Counted from the stretch's first letter, positions 34,696 to 44,190 are shown. The stretch is 64,000 bases of DNA from Pullilachnospira sp963929535 (GCA_963929535.1 CAWVIZ010000005.1:124001-188000), one strand, 5' to 3'. Notes: generated from the sequence alone by a model not told the origin. Numbers and translations: made by a program.

Positions 34696-34759
34696 AAAGG
34701 GATGTCTTCCGGTGAAAGTTCCGCGTATGCGGAAACTGCACCGGATAAGACATCCCTTT
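34696..34759. terminator. Bidirectional terminator between convergent genes
   Basis: AAAGGGATGTCTT + CCGGTG (34696-34714) pairs with CACCGG + AAGACATCCCTTT (34739-34759), with an inner GTTCCGC hairpin. An A-run precedes and Ts follow, so it can end both the methyltransferase transcript and the Ca2+-ATPase transcript. Confidence 0.85.
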
Positions 34760-34763
34760 CCGA

Positions 34764-37400
34764 TTATTCTTTTCCCATCCGCCGCTGGATAAATTTCACC
34801 AGCTCCACGATGGGGATGATCAGTGCGCCCAGCACAATGGCGATCAGATACTCACTGAGCTCCACGCTTGTGAAGTCGAAGGCCTTTGCCAGGAAGGGCA
34901 CCTCACATACTACGGTGGTGAGGATCAGGGAACCGAGAGCTGCCAGAAGCAGGAATCTGTTCTGAGATCCCAGCTTGAAGATGCTGCCCCTCTGGGAACG
35001 CATATTAAGGCTGTGGAAGATCTCCGCCATGGACATGGTGATAAATGCCATGGTAGTTCCGTCCGGGCTGTTGGCGATTTCCCATACACCGGATTCCATA
35101 TAATGGCCGATAAAGTATGCGGTCATAACCAGAATGGTCACCAGAGCGCCCTGGTACGCAATATCAAATCCCATGCCGTTGGCGAAAATGCCCGCCTTGG
35201 CGTCTCTGGGCTTTCTCTTCATGATGTCGGGCTCGGCCTTTTCCATGCCCAGCGCCAGAGCCGGGAAGCAGTCTGTTACCAGGTTGATCCAGAGCAGGTG
35301 GACCGGCTGCAGGATCGTGAAGCCCAGGAGGGTTGCGAAGAAGATACTCAGAACCTCGCTCATATTGGAACCCAGCAGGAACTGAATGGCTTTCCGGATA
35401 TTGTCGTAGATCCGGCGGCCCTCCTCTACGGCGCCTACGATGGTGGCGAAGTTATCGTCTGCCAGCACCATATCCGCCACATTCTTGGTTACATCGGTAC
35501 CGGTGATTCCCATGCCAACGCCGATATCGGCGGCCTTGATGGAGGGAGCGTCGTTTACGCCGTCTCCGGTCATGGCTGTTACGTAGCCGGCCTTTTTCCA
35601 GGCAGTTACGATTCTGGTCTTATGCTCCGGCTGAACGCGGGCATATACGCTGATATTCCGGAATTCTTTTTCAAATTCCGCATCGCTCATTTCACCAAGC
35701 TGAGCGCCGGTGATGGCTTTGGTGCCCTCGGTAAGGATACCCAGTTCCTTGGCGATGGCCACGGCAGTATCGATATGATCTCCTGTGATCATAATGGGAC
35801 GGACACCGGCACCCCGGCATTCCACGATAGCATCCTTTACTTCCGGGCGGACCGGATCGATCATACCGCTAAGTCCCATAAAACAAAGATCCTGCTCCAG
35901 ATCGGCAGCTTCAAAGCTGGCGGGTTTTTCCGGCCAGAGGCGTCTGGAACATGCCAGCACACGCAGGGCCCTGTCAGCCATAGCCTTGTTGGCCTTCAGG
36001 ATCTGATCTCTGTATTCCTCTGTCATGGGAACGGCTTTGCCGTCCTTCAGGTAACTGGTGCATTTCTGGATGATCACATCGGGAGCGCCTTTGGTATACT
36101 GTACATATCCTTCGGCTGTCTCATGGACGGTGGACATCATCTTACGTCCGGAGTCAAAGGGCGCCTCTCCGCAGCGCTTCTGCTGGTTTTTAAGATCAGA
36201 CTTGGGCATTCCCAGCTTGTTGGCCCAGGCTACCAGCGCGGCCTCAGTGGGCTCTCCGGTAATATTCCCGTCACTGTCCAGCTCCGCGTCACTGCACAGC
36301 GCCATGGCTGCTGCCAGTTTCTTTTCGTCCTCTCCGAAGAAATCCACCACGGTCATCTTGTTCTGGGTCAGGGTTCCCGTTTTATCGGAACAGATGATCT
36401 GCGCACAGCCCAGGGTCTCCACTGCTGTCAGCCGCCGGATAATGGCGTTCCGGTGAGACATATTGGTAACACCGATGGACAGCACCACGGTAACCACTGC
36501 GGCAAGACCTTCCGGAATAGCCGCTACAGCCAGGGATACGGCGATCATCAGGGAGTTGAGTCCCACTTCAAAGTCAAAGCTTCCGGCACGGATCAGCTGT
36601 ACGGCAAATACCACGATACAGATTCCCAGCACCAGCCAGGTGAGGATCTTGGAAAGCTGCGTAAGCTTGATCTGCAGAGGTGTAGCGCCGTCCTCTGCCT
36701 GCTGCAGAGCATCGGCGATCTTACCCATCTCTGTGTCCATACCGGTGGCGGTGATAACCGCGGTTCCTCTTCCGTAAACCACGGTACTGCCCATATAGAG
36801 CATATTTTTACGGTCACCCAGGGGTACATCCTTGGCGTCCCCTTTCAGACTGATCAGATCAATAAACTTGGTAACGGGAACGGATTCTCCCGTCAGCGCG
36901 GCTTCTTCAGCCTTCAGGCTGGCGCTTTCCAGGATTCTGGCGTCAGCGGGGACTGCGTCTCCGGCTTCCAGATGGATCACATCGCCTACAACCAGATCCT
37001 CGCTGCGGATCACCTGCAGTTTGCCGTCACGCAGTACTTTGGATGTGGCGGCTGACATTTCCTGCAGCGCTTCAATGGCTTTTTCCGCCTTGCTTTCCTG
37101 GTAAACTCCCAGGATGGCATTGATGATAACCACAGCCAGGATGATGATCACATCCGCAAAGCTGTCGTTTTCCACCACAGCCAGAATACCGCTGACTGCC
37201 GCGGCTGCCAGCAGGATGATGATCATGGGATCTGCCAGCTGTTCCAGGAAACGGCGCACCAGGGATTTGCCCTTGGCGGCGGCCAGACAGTTCTTGCCGT
37301 TTTTTTCAAGCCTGTCCTGCGCCTCGCTCTGCGAAAGCCCGTTTTCCGTCACGCCCAGCTCCTGCAGAACCGCTTCTTTCGATTCGCAATAATAACGCAT
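34764..37400 (-). CDS. Calcium-transporting P-type ATPase (P2-type)
   Basis: 878 residues from ATG 37400, 8 bases after GGAGG. All P-type motifs are present: TGES, PEGL in M4 (AAIPEGLAAVVTVVLSIG), phosphorylation loop CSDKTGTLTQNKM, KGAPD nucleotide-binding motif, and hinge TGDGVNDAPSIKAADIGV. Ten membrane helices and a C-terminal LLWINLVTDCFPALALGME typical of SERCA/PMCA-like bacterial pumps. It probably exports Ca2+ from the cytoplasm. It is transcribed alone from the promoter at 37524-37552 and ends at the bidirectional hairpin. Confidence 0.93.
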   Translation of the reverse strand: MRYYCESKEAVLQELGVTENGLSQSEAQDRLEKNGKNCLAAAKGKSLVRRFLEQLADPMIIILLAAAAVSGILAVVENDSFADVIIILAVVIINAILGVYQESKAEKAIEALQEMSAATSKVLRDGKLQVIRSEDLVVGDVIHLEAGDAVPADARILESASLKAEEAALTGESVPVTKFIDLISLKGDAKDVPLGDRKNMLYMGSTVVYGRGTAVITATGMDTEMGKIADALQQAEDGATPLQIKLTQLSKILTWLVLGICIVVFAVQLIRAGSFDFEVGLNSLMIAVSLAVAAIPEGLAAVVTVVLSIGVTNMSHRNAIIRRLTAVETLGCAQIICSDKTGTLTQNKMTVVDFFGEDEKKLAAAMALCSDAELDSDGNITGEPTEAALVAWANKLGMPKSDLKNQQKRCGEAPFDSGRKMMSTVHETAEGYVQYTKGAPDVIIQKCTSYLKDGKAVPMTEEYRDQILKANKAMADRALRVLACSRRLWPEKPASFEAADLEQDLCFMGLSGMIDPVRPEVKDAIVECRGAGVRPIMITGDHIDTAVAIAKELGILTEGTKAITGAQLGEMSDAEFEKEFRNISVYARVQPEHKTRIVTAWKKAGYVTAMTGDGVNDAPSIKAADIGVGMGITGTDVTKNVADMVLADDNFATIVGAVEEGRRIYDNIRKAIQFLLGSNMSEVLSIFFATLLGFTILQPVHLLWINLVTDCFPALALGMEKAEPDIMKRKPRDAKAGIFANGMGFDIAYQGALVTILVMTAYFIGHYMESGVWEIANSPDGTTMAFITMSMAEIFHSLNMRSQRGSIFKLGSQNRFLLLAALGSLILTTVVCEVPFLAKAFDFTSVELSEYLIAIVLGALIIPIVELVKFIQRRMGKE

Positions 37401-37523
37401 AGATTCGACCTCCTTCTTTTTCATCTTGCGTGCGTTTGTCCTATTACTCCACCGGCTTCGCCTGTGGATGACATTCGCCGCTCGTTCGGAGCAAGCTGCG
37501 CTTTCTCCAACTCGCTTTCGCTC

Positions 37524-37552
37524 ATTATATCATGAGAGGAAAACTCTAACAA
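37524..37552 (-). promoter_or_regulatory. Promoter of the Ca2+-ATPase gene
   Basis: TTGTTA (37547-37552) and TATAAT (37524-37529) on the minus strand, 17-base spacer. The roughly 115-nt leader (37401-37517) has several short GC-rich inverted segments, for example CCAC-AGGCGAAGCC-GGTGG. Confidence 0.65.
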
Positions 37553-37666
37553 TAAAAATACGGGGAGAACTGTAACACTTTGCAACGTATGTAACCTTAA
37601 ATTTGTAAAAACAATCACAGACGTTACGATGTGAAACATCCTCCTGCAGACATCGGACTGTTTTTC

Positions 37667-37832
37667 TTATCTCCGCCATGCCCACGCAATCTCGTCGATT
37701 CCGGCCTGGCCGTTTCCAAGAACAGCGATCTCCTGTATACAGGTTTCCACAGCTCTGGAAATATATGCGTCTGCCAGGGATGCGGTCCGCGATCTGATGT
37801 GCCGCAGCCAGATGCATGGTAAGTGATGCCAT
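37667..37832 (-). pseudogene. Possible frameshifted small gene remnant
   Basis: ATG 37832 has a strong AGGAGG site and opens MASLTMHLAAAHQIADR, then the frame loses protein character. A second frame from about 37785 to a TAA at 37667 continues with ASLADAYISRAVETCIQEIA and VLGNGQAGIDEIAWAWRR, which looks like real protein. One base change near 37785 would join them into about 55 residues. No family is recognised. It lies between adhE and the Ca2+-ATPase promoter. Confidence 0.28.
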
Positions 37833-37893
37833 GGAAAATCCTCCTGAAACAGATTGTTTTCTGGTATTGTATCATAAAACAAATGAAAAATGT

Positions 37894-37938
37894 AAAAAAC
37901 TGCGGCGGAACCGTTTTTGCGTTCCAGCCGCAGTTTTT
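37894..37938 (-). terminator. adhE terminator
   Basis: On the minus strand AAACTGCGGC with GGAAC pairs with GTTCC and GCCGCAGTTT (one mismatch) and is followed by TTTTTTACA. Confidence 0.85.
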
Positions 37939-37945
37939 CACTCAC

Positions 37946-40558
37946 TTATTCTCCATAATAAGCCTTCAGGTACATTTCCCTGATCTCTGACAGCAGCGGA
38001 TATCTGGGATTTGCGCCCGTACACTGATCGTTGAAGGCGTTCTCCACCATCTCATCCAGGGTAGCCAGGAAATCCTCTTCCTTAACGCCGTAATCCCTGA
38101 TAGTATCCTTGATCCCTACCTTTACCTTCAGCTGGTGGATGGCTTTCAGGAAGTTTTCAAATACCTCATTGTCATCTTTGCCCTGGATTCCGATAAAACG
38201 GGCCACCTGGCAGTATCTTTCCAGAGCGTTGGGGTACGGATACTGGGAGAAGGTTCCCATCTTTACCGGAGCCGGGTCGGCGTTGTAGCGCATCACCAGC
38301 TCGATCAGCAGCGCGTTGGCCACGCCGTGAGGCAGGTGATGATAAGCCCCCAGCTTGTGGGCCATGGAATGGCACACACCCAGGAACGCGTTGGCAAAAG
38401 CCATACCGGCCAGAGTGGAAGCGTTGGCCATCTTTTCTCTGGCCTCCGGATCGTTGGCTCCGTTCTCGTAGCAGCGGGGCAGATACTGGAAGATATTTTT
38501 TACCGCCACCAGCGCCATGCCGTCTGTGTAGTCCGTGGCCATGATGGAAGCGTAAGCCTCCAGGCAGTGAGTCAGAGCATCGATACCGGAGGCGCTGGTG
38601 AGCCCCTTGGGTTGTCCCATCATATAATCGGTGTCGATGATGGCCATGTTGGGGAGCAGCTCATAGTCGGCAATAGGCCATTTGGTTCCGGTTTCGGCGT
38701 CGGTGATGATGGCGAAGGGCGTTACCTCAGAACCGGTTCCGGAGGATGTGGGAACCGCCACCATCATGGCCTTGATCCCCATCTTGGGGAAGGTGTACAC
38801 TCTCTTCCGGATATCCATGAAGTCCATGGCCAGATCTTCAAATTCACATTCCGGATGTTCATACATCAGCCACATGATCTTGGCTGCGTCCATGGCGGAA
38901 CCGCCGCCCAGGGCGATGATGGTATCCGGCTGGAAGGAATTCAGCTGCTCCAGTCCCTTCCTTGCGCACTGGAGAGTGGGATCAGGCGTCACATCGTAGA
39001 AGCAGGAGTAGGTGATGCCCATTTCATCCAGCTTATCGGTGATGGGTCTGGTATAGCCGTTCTGGTACAGGAAGGTGTCGGTAACGATAAACGCCTTTTT
39101 CTTTCCGTAAACGGTTTTCAGCTCATCCAGAGCCACCGGCAGACAGCCTTTCTTGAAATATACCTTTTCAGGTGTACGGAACCACAGCATATTCTCTCTC
39201 CTCTCCGCTACGGTCTTGATGTTCAGAAGATGCTTGACGCCCACATTCTCCGACACGGAGTTGCCTCCGTAGGAACCGCATCCCAGCGTCAGCGAGGGGG
39301 CCAGCCGGAAGTTGTACAGATCTCCGATGCCGCCCTGAGCGGAAGGTGTGTTGATCAGGATCCGGCAGGTCTTCATCCGGTCTGCATGGGCGGCGATCTT
39401 CTCCTTCTGGGAGGGATGGACATATAGAGAAGAGGTGTGGCCGTAACCGCCGTCTGCCACCAGCCGCTCCGCCTTGTCCAGGGCTTCCTCAAAGGTTTCG
39501 GCCTTATACAGAGCCAGAACCGGGGAGAGCTTCTCATGGGCGAAGGGTTCGGAGGGCTCCACGGAGGTCACCTCACCGATGAGGATCTTGGTATGCTCCG
39601 GAACCTCAAATCCCGCCAGCTTCGCGATGGTATGAGCGCTCTGGCCGACGATCCTGGCGTTCACGGTTCCCGCCTCCGTCAGGATGATCTTCCTGGTCTT
39701 CTCCAGCTCCTCCTGATTCAGGATATGGCAGCCTCTGGCGGCAAATTCCGCCTTTACCTGGTCATAGATATCCGCCAGGGCGGTTACAGACTGCTCAGAA
39801 GCGCAGATCATACCGTTGTCGAAAGTCTTGGAATGGATCACCGAGTAAACGGCCGTCTTGATATCACAGGTACTGTCCATGATCACCGGAGTATTTCCCG
39901 GTCCTACGCCGATGGCCGGAACGCCGGAGGAATAGGCAGCCTTCACCATTCCCGGACCGCCCGTTGCCAGGATCGTGTCGGAAGACTTCATGATCAGATT
40001 GGACATTTCGATGGTGGGTTCGTCTACCCAGCCGATGATCCCCTCCGGAGCGCCGGCCTTCACTGCCGCGTCAAGAACCACCTTTGCGGCGGCAATGGTG
40101 CACTTTTTCGCCCGGGGATGAGGGCTGATGATGATGGCGTTTCTGGTCTTCAGGCAGAGCAGTGCCTTGAAGATGGCAGTGGAGGTGGGGTTGGTGGTGG
40201 GGATCACGGCGCCGATCAGTCCCAGCGGTTCCGCGATCTTTTTGATGCCGTAGGCGGGATCCTCTTCGATGACGCCGCAGGTTTTTGTTCTCTTGTATGC
40301 GTTGTAAATATACTCGGCGGCATAATGATTTTTAATAACCTTATCTTCCACGATACCCATGCCGGTCTCTTCCACAGCCATCCTGGCCAGCGGAATACGC
40401 ATCTTGTTGGCTGCCATAGCCGCTTCAAAGAAAATCCTGTCTACCTGTTCCTGAGAGTAGGAAGCGAACTTTTTCTGAGCTTCCCGCATGGATCTGATCT
40501 TTGCCTCCAGCTGTTCCATGGTCTGAATCGGGGCTGCGGCAGTTTCGTTTTTAGCCAT
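37946..40558 (-). CDS. adhE: Bifunctional acetaldehyde-CoA/alcohol dehydrogenase
   Basis: 870 residues, full AdhE length. Residues 1-440: CoA-acylating aldehyde dehydrogenase, with the active cysteine in FDNGMICASEQS and nucleotide-binding GPGNTPV. Residues 450-870: iron alcohol dehydrogenase, with GGGSAMDAAK and the iron-ligand stretch GVCHSMAHKLGAYHHLPHG. It reduces acetyl-CoA to ethanol, re-oxidising NADH during fermentation, and usually assembles into spirosomes. Start ATG follows AGGAGG. A consensus promoter with a Rex-type site lies upstream (40666-40717). Confidence 0.97.
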   Translation of the reverse strand: MAKNETAAAPIQTMEQLEAKIRSMREAQKKFASYSQEQVDRIFFEAAMAANKMRIPLARMAVEETGMGIVEDKVIKNHYAAEYIYNAYKRTKTCGVIEEDPAYGIKKIAEPLGLIGAVIPTTNPTSTAIFKALLCLKTRNAIIISPHPRAKKCTIAAAKVVLDAAVKAGAPEGIIGWVDEPTIEMSNLIMKSSDTILATGGPGMVKAAYSSGVPAIGVGPGNTPVIMDSTCDIKTAVYSVIHSKTFDNGMICASEQSVTALADIYDQVKAEFAARGCHILNQEELEKTRKIILTEAGTVNARIVGQSAHTIAKLAGFEVPEHTKILIGEVTSVEPSEPFAHEKLSPVLALYKAETFEEALDKAERLVADGGYGHTSSLYVHPSQKEKIAAHADRMKTCRILINTPSAQGGIGDLYNFRLAPSLTLGCGSYGGNSVSENVGVKHLLNIKTVAERRENMLWFRTPEKVYFKKGCLPVALDELKTVYGKKKAFIVTDTFLYQNGYTRPITDKLDEMGITYSCFYDVTPDPTLQCARKGLEQLNSFQPDTIIALGGGSAMDAAKIMWLMYEHPECEFEDLAMDFMDIRKRVYTFPKMGIKAMMVAVPTSSGTGSEVTPFAIITDAETGTKWPIADYELLPNMAIIDTDYMMGQPKGLTSASGIDALTHCLEAYASIMATDYTDGMALVAVKNIFQYLPRCYENGANDPEAREKMANASTLAGMAFANAFLGVCHSMAHKLGAYHHLPHGVANALLIELVMRYNADPAPVKMGTFSQYPYPNALERYCQVARFIGIQGKDDNEVFENFLKAIHQLKVKVGIKDTIRDYGVKEEDFLATLDEMVENAFNDQCTGANPRYPLLSEIREMYLKAYYGE

Positions 40559-40665
40559 AATGCTACCTCCTGTAAAGTCTGTTCCGGAAAATGCGGTGAA
40601 AAAGCAAAATGCGCTGCGGTTTGTCAGGTACCGATTCCCGGGAACGTGGAATGTTGAAAAAACAA

Positions 40666-40717
40666 TTGATAATTTTTTAACAATACCGATTATACATGAA
40701 TGTTAAAAATTTGTCAA
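40666..40717 (-). promoter_or_regulatory. adhE promoter with Rex operator
   Basis: On the minus strand, TTGACA (40712-40717) and TATAAT (40689-40694) are spaced 17 bases, a full consensus promoter. At the start site, TTGATAATTTTTTAACAA (40666-40683) matches the Rex consensus TTGTTAA-N4-TTAACAA at all but one position. A weaker Rex-like match overlaps the -35 (40700-40717). Rex would repress when NADH is low. Confidence 0.82.
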
Positions 40718-41170
40718 TATTAAAATTGAAAATATTCCACTCATGGAATTCATGTACGGTTAAAGACTGGAATTTTTTATTCCCGCAGGCAGCGATCCGG
40801 GAGGATATGCAAGCGGAATGACGGATGAGATTGGCCAATTTTCTATTTCACCTGTATGATCTGGCTATTTGTACGGACATAAAGAAGAAATTGTTTTTTG
40901 GACCCGTATGGAATGGGTATCCATCCGAAAAAGGAAAGGGATTTGGGGAATCCTGGAGCAAAATGATCAAAAACAGGACTGGGATATTATCCGGGATTGA
41001 AAGCAGCAGAAAGGAGATCAACGAACAGGATGAGACAGCATTTTTGAACATAGGAAGAAATGACGCCTGAAAGAGGGGCCCGGATTTGTCCAGCAATATC
41101 AGGAATTTCCATGCGGAAACTTCTGTTCGGCAGATTTGCGATTTAGCGGGGAGCTTTATAAGCCAGACAG
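40718..41170. other. Intergenic stretch without a supported gene
   Basis: About 450 bp between the adhE promoter and the typA terminator. One 81-codon open frame (40825-41070, plus strand) has no ribosome binding site and no recognisable protein character. I see no repeat or RNA motif here. Confidence 0.5.
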
Positions 41171-41216
41171 AAAACAGGACAGCCTGCTGTAGGGAAGCCT
41201 GCGCAGTCTGTCCTGT
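41171..41216 (-). terminator. typA terminator
   Basis: ACAGGACAG (41174-41182) pairs with CTGTCCTGT (41208-41216), with an inner CTGC/GCAG hairpin; on the minus strand TTTTCTGTC follows. Confidence 0.65.
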
Positions 41217-41223
41217 CGTTTCC

Positions 41224-41275
41224 CGCGATACGCCCGGCGGGCGGCCGCCATGCTTGCGTGAGCGGAACTTCCGCC
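41224..41275 (+). repeat. Truncated copy of the 137-bp cloverleaf-like repeat
   Basis: GCGATACGCCCGG followed by GCCATGCTTGCGTGAGCGG matches the 5' third of the elements at 44232 and 49280. The remainder is missing; the copy ends at the typA stop codon. The remaining hairpin CCGCCATGC/GCGTGAGCGG is kept. Confidence 0.7.
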
Positions 41276-41276
41276 C

Positions 41277-43106
41277 TTACTTTTTCATGTTCTCTCTCTT
41301 CCTCAGACGGGAATCCAGTATTTTCTTACGGATCCGCAGGCTTTTGGGAGTAACCTCCAGAAGCTCATCCCTGTCGATAAATTCCAGGGCCTGCTCCAGG
41401 CTGAGGATCCTGGGCGGCGTAAGCTTCAGGGCATCATCGGCGGAGGAAGAACGGGTGTTGGTCAGATGCTTTGTCTTGCATACGTTCAGCTCGATATCCT
41501 CGGCTTTTCCGTTCTGGCCGATGACCATACCGGCATAGACCTTTTCTCCGGGGCCGATAAAGAGGGTTCCTCTCTCCTGGGCGGAAAACAGTCCGTAGGT
41601 GACAGCTTCGCCGGCCTCAAAGGCGATCAGGGATCCCTGCTTGCGGTAGGCGATATCTCCCTTGTAGGGCGCGTAGTCATCAAAACTGGTGTTGATCACA
41701 CCATTTCCCTTGGTGGAGGTGAGAAATTCTCCCCGGAATCCGATCAGACCTCTGGCGGGAATGGAAAATTCCAGACGGGTGTTGCCGTCGCTGGCCAGGC
41801 TCATGCCCTGCAGCTCACCCTTCCGCTCGCTGAGCTTCTGGATCACAGTACCGGAAAATTCCTCGGGAACGTCAATATAGGCGATCTCCATGGGCTCCAG
41901 CAGCTTGCCCCGCTCGTCGGTCTTGTACAGAACCTCTGCCTTGCTGACCGCGAACTCATAGCCCTCCCGGCGCATATTCTCGATCAGGACGGACAGATGA
42001 AGCTCTCCCCTTCCGGAAACCTTAAAGCAGTCAGGGGAATCCGTATCCTCCACCCGAAGACTCACATCCGTGTTCAGCTCCCTAAACAGTCTTTCCCGCA
42101 GATGGCGGGAGGTAACGTACTTGCCCTCCTGGCCGGCCATGGGGCTGTCATTTACCATAAAATACATGGCGATGGTGGGCTCGGAGATCTTCTGGAAGGG
42201 GATGGGCTCCGGATGCTCCAGGTCGCAGAGGGTATCTCCGATATGGATATCCGCGATTCCGGAGATGGCCACGATGGAGCCGATCCGGGCCTCCTGCACC
42301 TCCACCTTGTTCAGACCGTCGAACTCATACAGCTTGCTGATCTTTACCTTTTTCTTTTTGGAAGGATCATGATGGTTCATCAGCATGACCTCCTGGTTCA
42401 CGGCGATTTTTCCGTTGTCCACCTTGCCCACGCCGATACGGCCCACATATTCATTGTAGTCAATGGTGCTGATCAGCACCTGGGTTCCCGCGTCGGGATC
42501 GCCCTCCGGAGCGGGGATATATTTTAAAATCGTCTCAAACAGCGGCTCCATGCTTTCCGGTGTATCGTTCAGATCCAGCACTGCGTGGCCGGTCTTGGCG
42601 GAAGCGTACAGGAAGGGGCAGTCCAGCTGCTCGTCAGAGGCGTCCAGATCCATCAGAAGTTCCAGAACCTCATCGATCACCTCGGCGGGACGCGCCTCCG
42701 GACGGTCGATCTTGTTGATACAGACGATCACGTGAAGATCCAGATCCAGAGCCTTTTTCAGAACGAAACGGGTCTGGGGCATGGCTCCTTCAAACGCGTC
42801 CACCACCAGGATCACGCCGTTGACCATCTTCAGCACCCGCTCCACTTCTCCTCCGAAATCCGCATGTCCGGGAGTATCAATGATATTGATCTTTGTTCCC
42901 TTATAATAAACGGCAGTGTTCTTGGACAGGATGGTGATGCCTCTTTCCCGTTCGATATCGTTGGAGTCCATGACCCGCTCCTGTACCTCCTGGTTTTCAC
43001 GGAACACGCCGCTCTGACGCAGAAGCTGATCCACCAGGGTGGTCTTTCCGTGATCTACATGGGCGATGATTGCGATATTTCTGATATCTTCTCTTTTCGT
43101 TTTCAT
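41277..43106 (-). CDS. typA: Ribosome-associated GTPase TypA/BipA
   Basis: 609 residues from ATG 43106 with AAAGGAAAGG upstream; an in-frame upstream start at 43172 would cover the promoter. G1 AHVDHGKTTLVDQLL, switch I GITI, G3 DTPGHADFGGEVERV and G4 NKIDRP are clear. EF-G-like domains and the TypA-specific C-terminal domain follow (IPARGLIGFRGEFLT). It binds 50S/70S ribosomes and aids assembly and stress translation. Single-gene transcript with its own promoter and terminator. Confidence 0.96.
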   Translation of the reverse strand: MKTKREDIRNIAIIAHVDHGKTTLVDQLLRQSGVFRENQEVQERVMDSNDIERERGITILSKNTAVYYKGTKINIIDTPGHADFGGEVERVLKMVNGVILVVDAFEGAMPQTRFVLKKALDLDLHVIVCINKIDRPEARPAEVIDEVLELLMDLDASDEQLDCPFLYASAKTGHAVLDLNDTPESMEPLFETILKYIPAPEGDPDAGTQVLISTIDYNEYVGRIGVGKVDNGKIAVNQEVMLMNHHDPSKKKKVKISKLYEFDGLNKVEVQEARIGSIVAISGIADIHIGDTLCDLEHPEPIPFQKISEPTIAMYFMVNDSPMAGQEGKYVTSRHLRERLFRELNTDVSLRVEDTDSPDCFKVSGRGELHLSVLIENMRREGYEFAVSKAEVLYKTDERGKLLEPMEIAYIDVPEEFSGTVIQKLSERKGELQGMSLASDGNTRLEFSIPARGLIGFRGEFLTSTKGNGVINTSFDDYAPYKGDIAYRKQGSLIAFEAGEAVTYGLFSAQERGTLFIGPGEKVYAGMVIGQNGKAEDIELNVCKTKHLTNTRSSSADDALKLTPPRILSLEQALEFIDRDELLEVTPKSLRIRKKILDSRLRKRENMKK

Positions 43107-43130
43107 GGAATGTTCCTTTCCTTTGGAGGG

Positions 43131-43159
43131 GCTATATGCGATAAACCCCGTGTTTTCAA
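43131..43159 (-). promoter_or_regulatory. typA promoter
   Basis: TTGAAA (43154-43159) and TATAGC (43131-43136) on the minus strand with a 17-base spacer; the leader would be about 20 nt. Confidence 0.5.
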
Positions 43160-43318
43160 GACTTTTAGACATTTTTACCGATACAAGTCTATCACATTTT
43201 TTTCAGATTACAAGGGAAAAGAAAAATTTTTTTAAAAAATGGTTCTAAACCGGAATTTCCCGAATAGATTAGTCTATATAAAAAATACAAACAAGAAGAG
43301 GAAGGGGAACTATCATTC

Positions 43319-43945
43319 ATGTCAGATAAGATTATTGAAAACAACCAGGTGGAGATTATGGGGAAAATCGCTTCGCAGTTTACGTTCAGTCACCAGGTAT
43401 TCGGTGAGGGATTTTATATGGTGGATGTGCTGGTGAAGCGGCTCAGCGACTCGGAGGACAGGATTCCGGTGATGGTGTCCGAGAGGCTTCTGAATGTGAG
43501 CCAGGACTGCGAGGGAGAGTATATCCATGTCACAGGCCAGTTCCGGTCCTATAACCGGCACGAGGAGAAGAAAAACCGGCTGGTGCTCTCCGTGTTTGCC
43601 AGGGAAGTGGAGTTCGTGGAGGATGACGATGAGACCATGAAGACCAACGCCATCTTTCTGGACGGATACATATGTAAGCCTCCGGTCTACCGGAAAACAC
43701 CGCTGGGAAGAGAGATCGCGGATCTTCTGGTGGCGGTGAACCGTCCTTATGGAAAATCCGACTATATTCCCTGTATCTGCTGGGGCAGGAACGCCCGCTA
43801 CGCTTCGGCCTTTCAGGTGGGCGGACACGTACTGATCTGGGGGAGGATCCAGAGCCGGGAGTATGTAAAAAGGATCAGCGAGGAGGAGACAGAGAAGCGG
43901 ACAGCCTATGAAATTTCCGTCAGCAAGCTGGAATATGCGGATTGA
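43319..43945 (+). CDS. Single-stranded DNA-binding (OB-fold) protein
   Basis: 208 residues. The C-terminal half carries SSB-like IFLDGYICKPPVYRKTPLG and IADLLVAVNRPYGKSDYIPC, followed by CWGRNARYA, the core strand pattern of bacterial SSB/PriB. The N-terminal half (VEIMGKIASQFTFSHQVFG) looks like a second OB fold, so the protein is longer than a standard SSB core and lacks the acidic DDDLPF-like tail. It is probably an accessory SSB-type protein rather than the replicative SSB. Monocistronic: the lysine riboswitch promoter begins within its stop codon region. Confidence 0.82.
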   Translation: MSDKIIENNQVEIMGKIASQFTFSHQVFGEGFYMVDVLVKRLSDSEDRIPVMVSERLLNVSQDCEGEYIHVTGQFRSYNRHEEKKNRLVLSVFAREVEFVEDDDETMKTNAIFLDGYICKPPVYRKTPLGREIADLLVAVNRPYGKSDYIPCICWGRNARYASAFQVGGHVLIWGRIQSREYVKRISEEETEKRTAYEISVSKLEYAD

Positions 43946-43970
43946 CAAAAAAATTGAATAATGATATAGT
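43942..43970 (+). promoter_or_regulatory. dapA-dapB promoter
   Basis: TTGACA (43942-43947), 17-base spacer, TATAGT (43965-43970). The -35 overlaps the stop codon of the preceding SSB-like gene. Confidence 0.8.
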
Positions 43971-43976
43971 GAATGA

Positions 43977-44165
43977 AATGAAAGTAGTGATAGAGGTTGC
44001 GTTTTTTATGAGTATTTCGCCGGATGTGTCAGGCGCAGAGGAAGGCGGAAGAAAGGAAAGGACGCCGAAGGAAAAGAGCGCCTGAAGCTCTGATCCTGGG
44101 CATATTCGTGAAGAACGGTATGACTGTCATCGTATGATGGAGAGCTATCCCTAACAGTGAAAAGG
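43977..44165 (+). promoter_or_regulatory. Lysine riboswitch (L box)
   Basis: Conserved L-box segments appear in order: TAGAGGTTGCG near 43990, GACGCCGAAGG near 44062, CTGGGCAT near 44095, TGACTGTCAT near 44121 and GGAGAGCTATC near 44140. Upstream of dapA, it should stop transcription when lysine is abundant through the hairpin at 44191-44227. Confidence 0.9.
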
Positions 44166-44190
44166 CGGATTTGTTTCAGCGCAGATTCTA

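Noticed and set aside
35013..37055. 680-codon open frame opposite the Ca2+-ATPase gene
   Set aside because: It is the antisense shadow of a well-supported gene with all P-type ATPase motifs; no ribosome binding site or recognisable domain.
38135..40657. Long plus-strand open frames opposite adhE
   Set aside because: Shadow frames of adhE; composition His/Gly/Asp-rich as expected from antisense coding, and no start signals.
40825..41070. 81-codon open frame in the adhE-typA gap
   Set aside because: No ribosome binding site, no recognised motif, and an AT-rich random-looking composition.
43107..43172. Upstream start for typA
   Set aside because: The extension covers the promoter-like sequence, and TypA homologues begin near MKTKREDIRNIAII.
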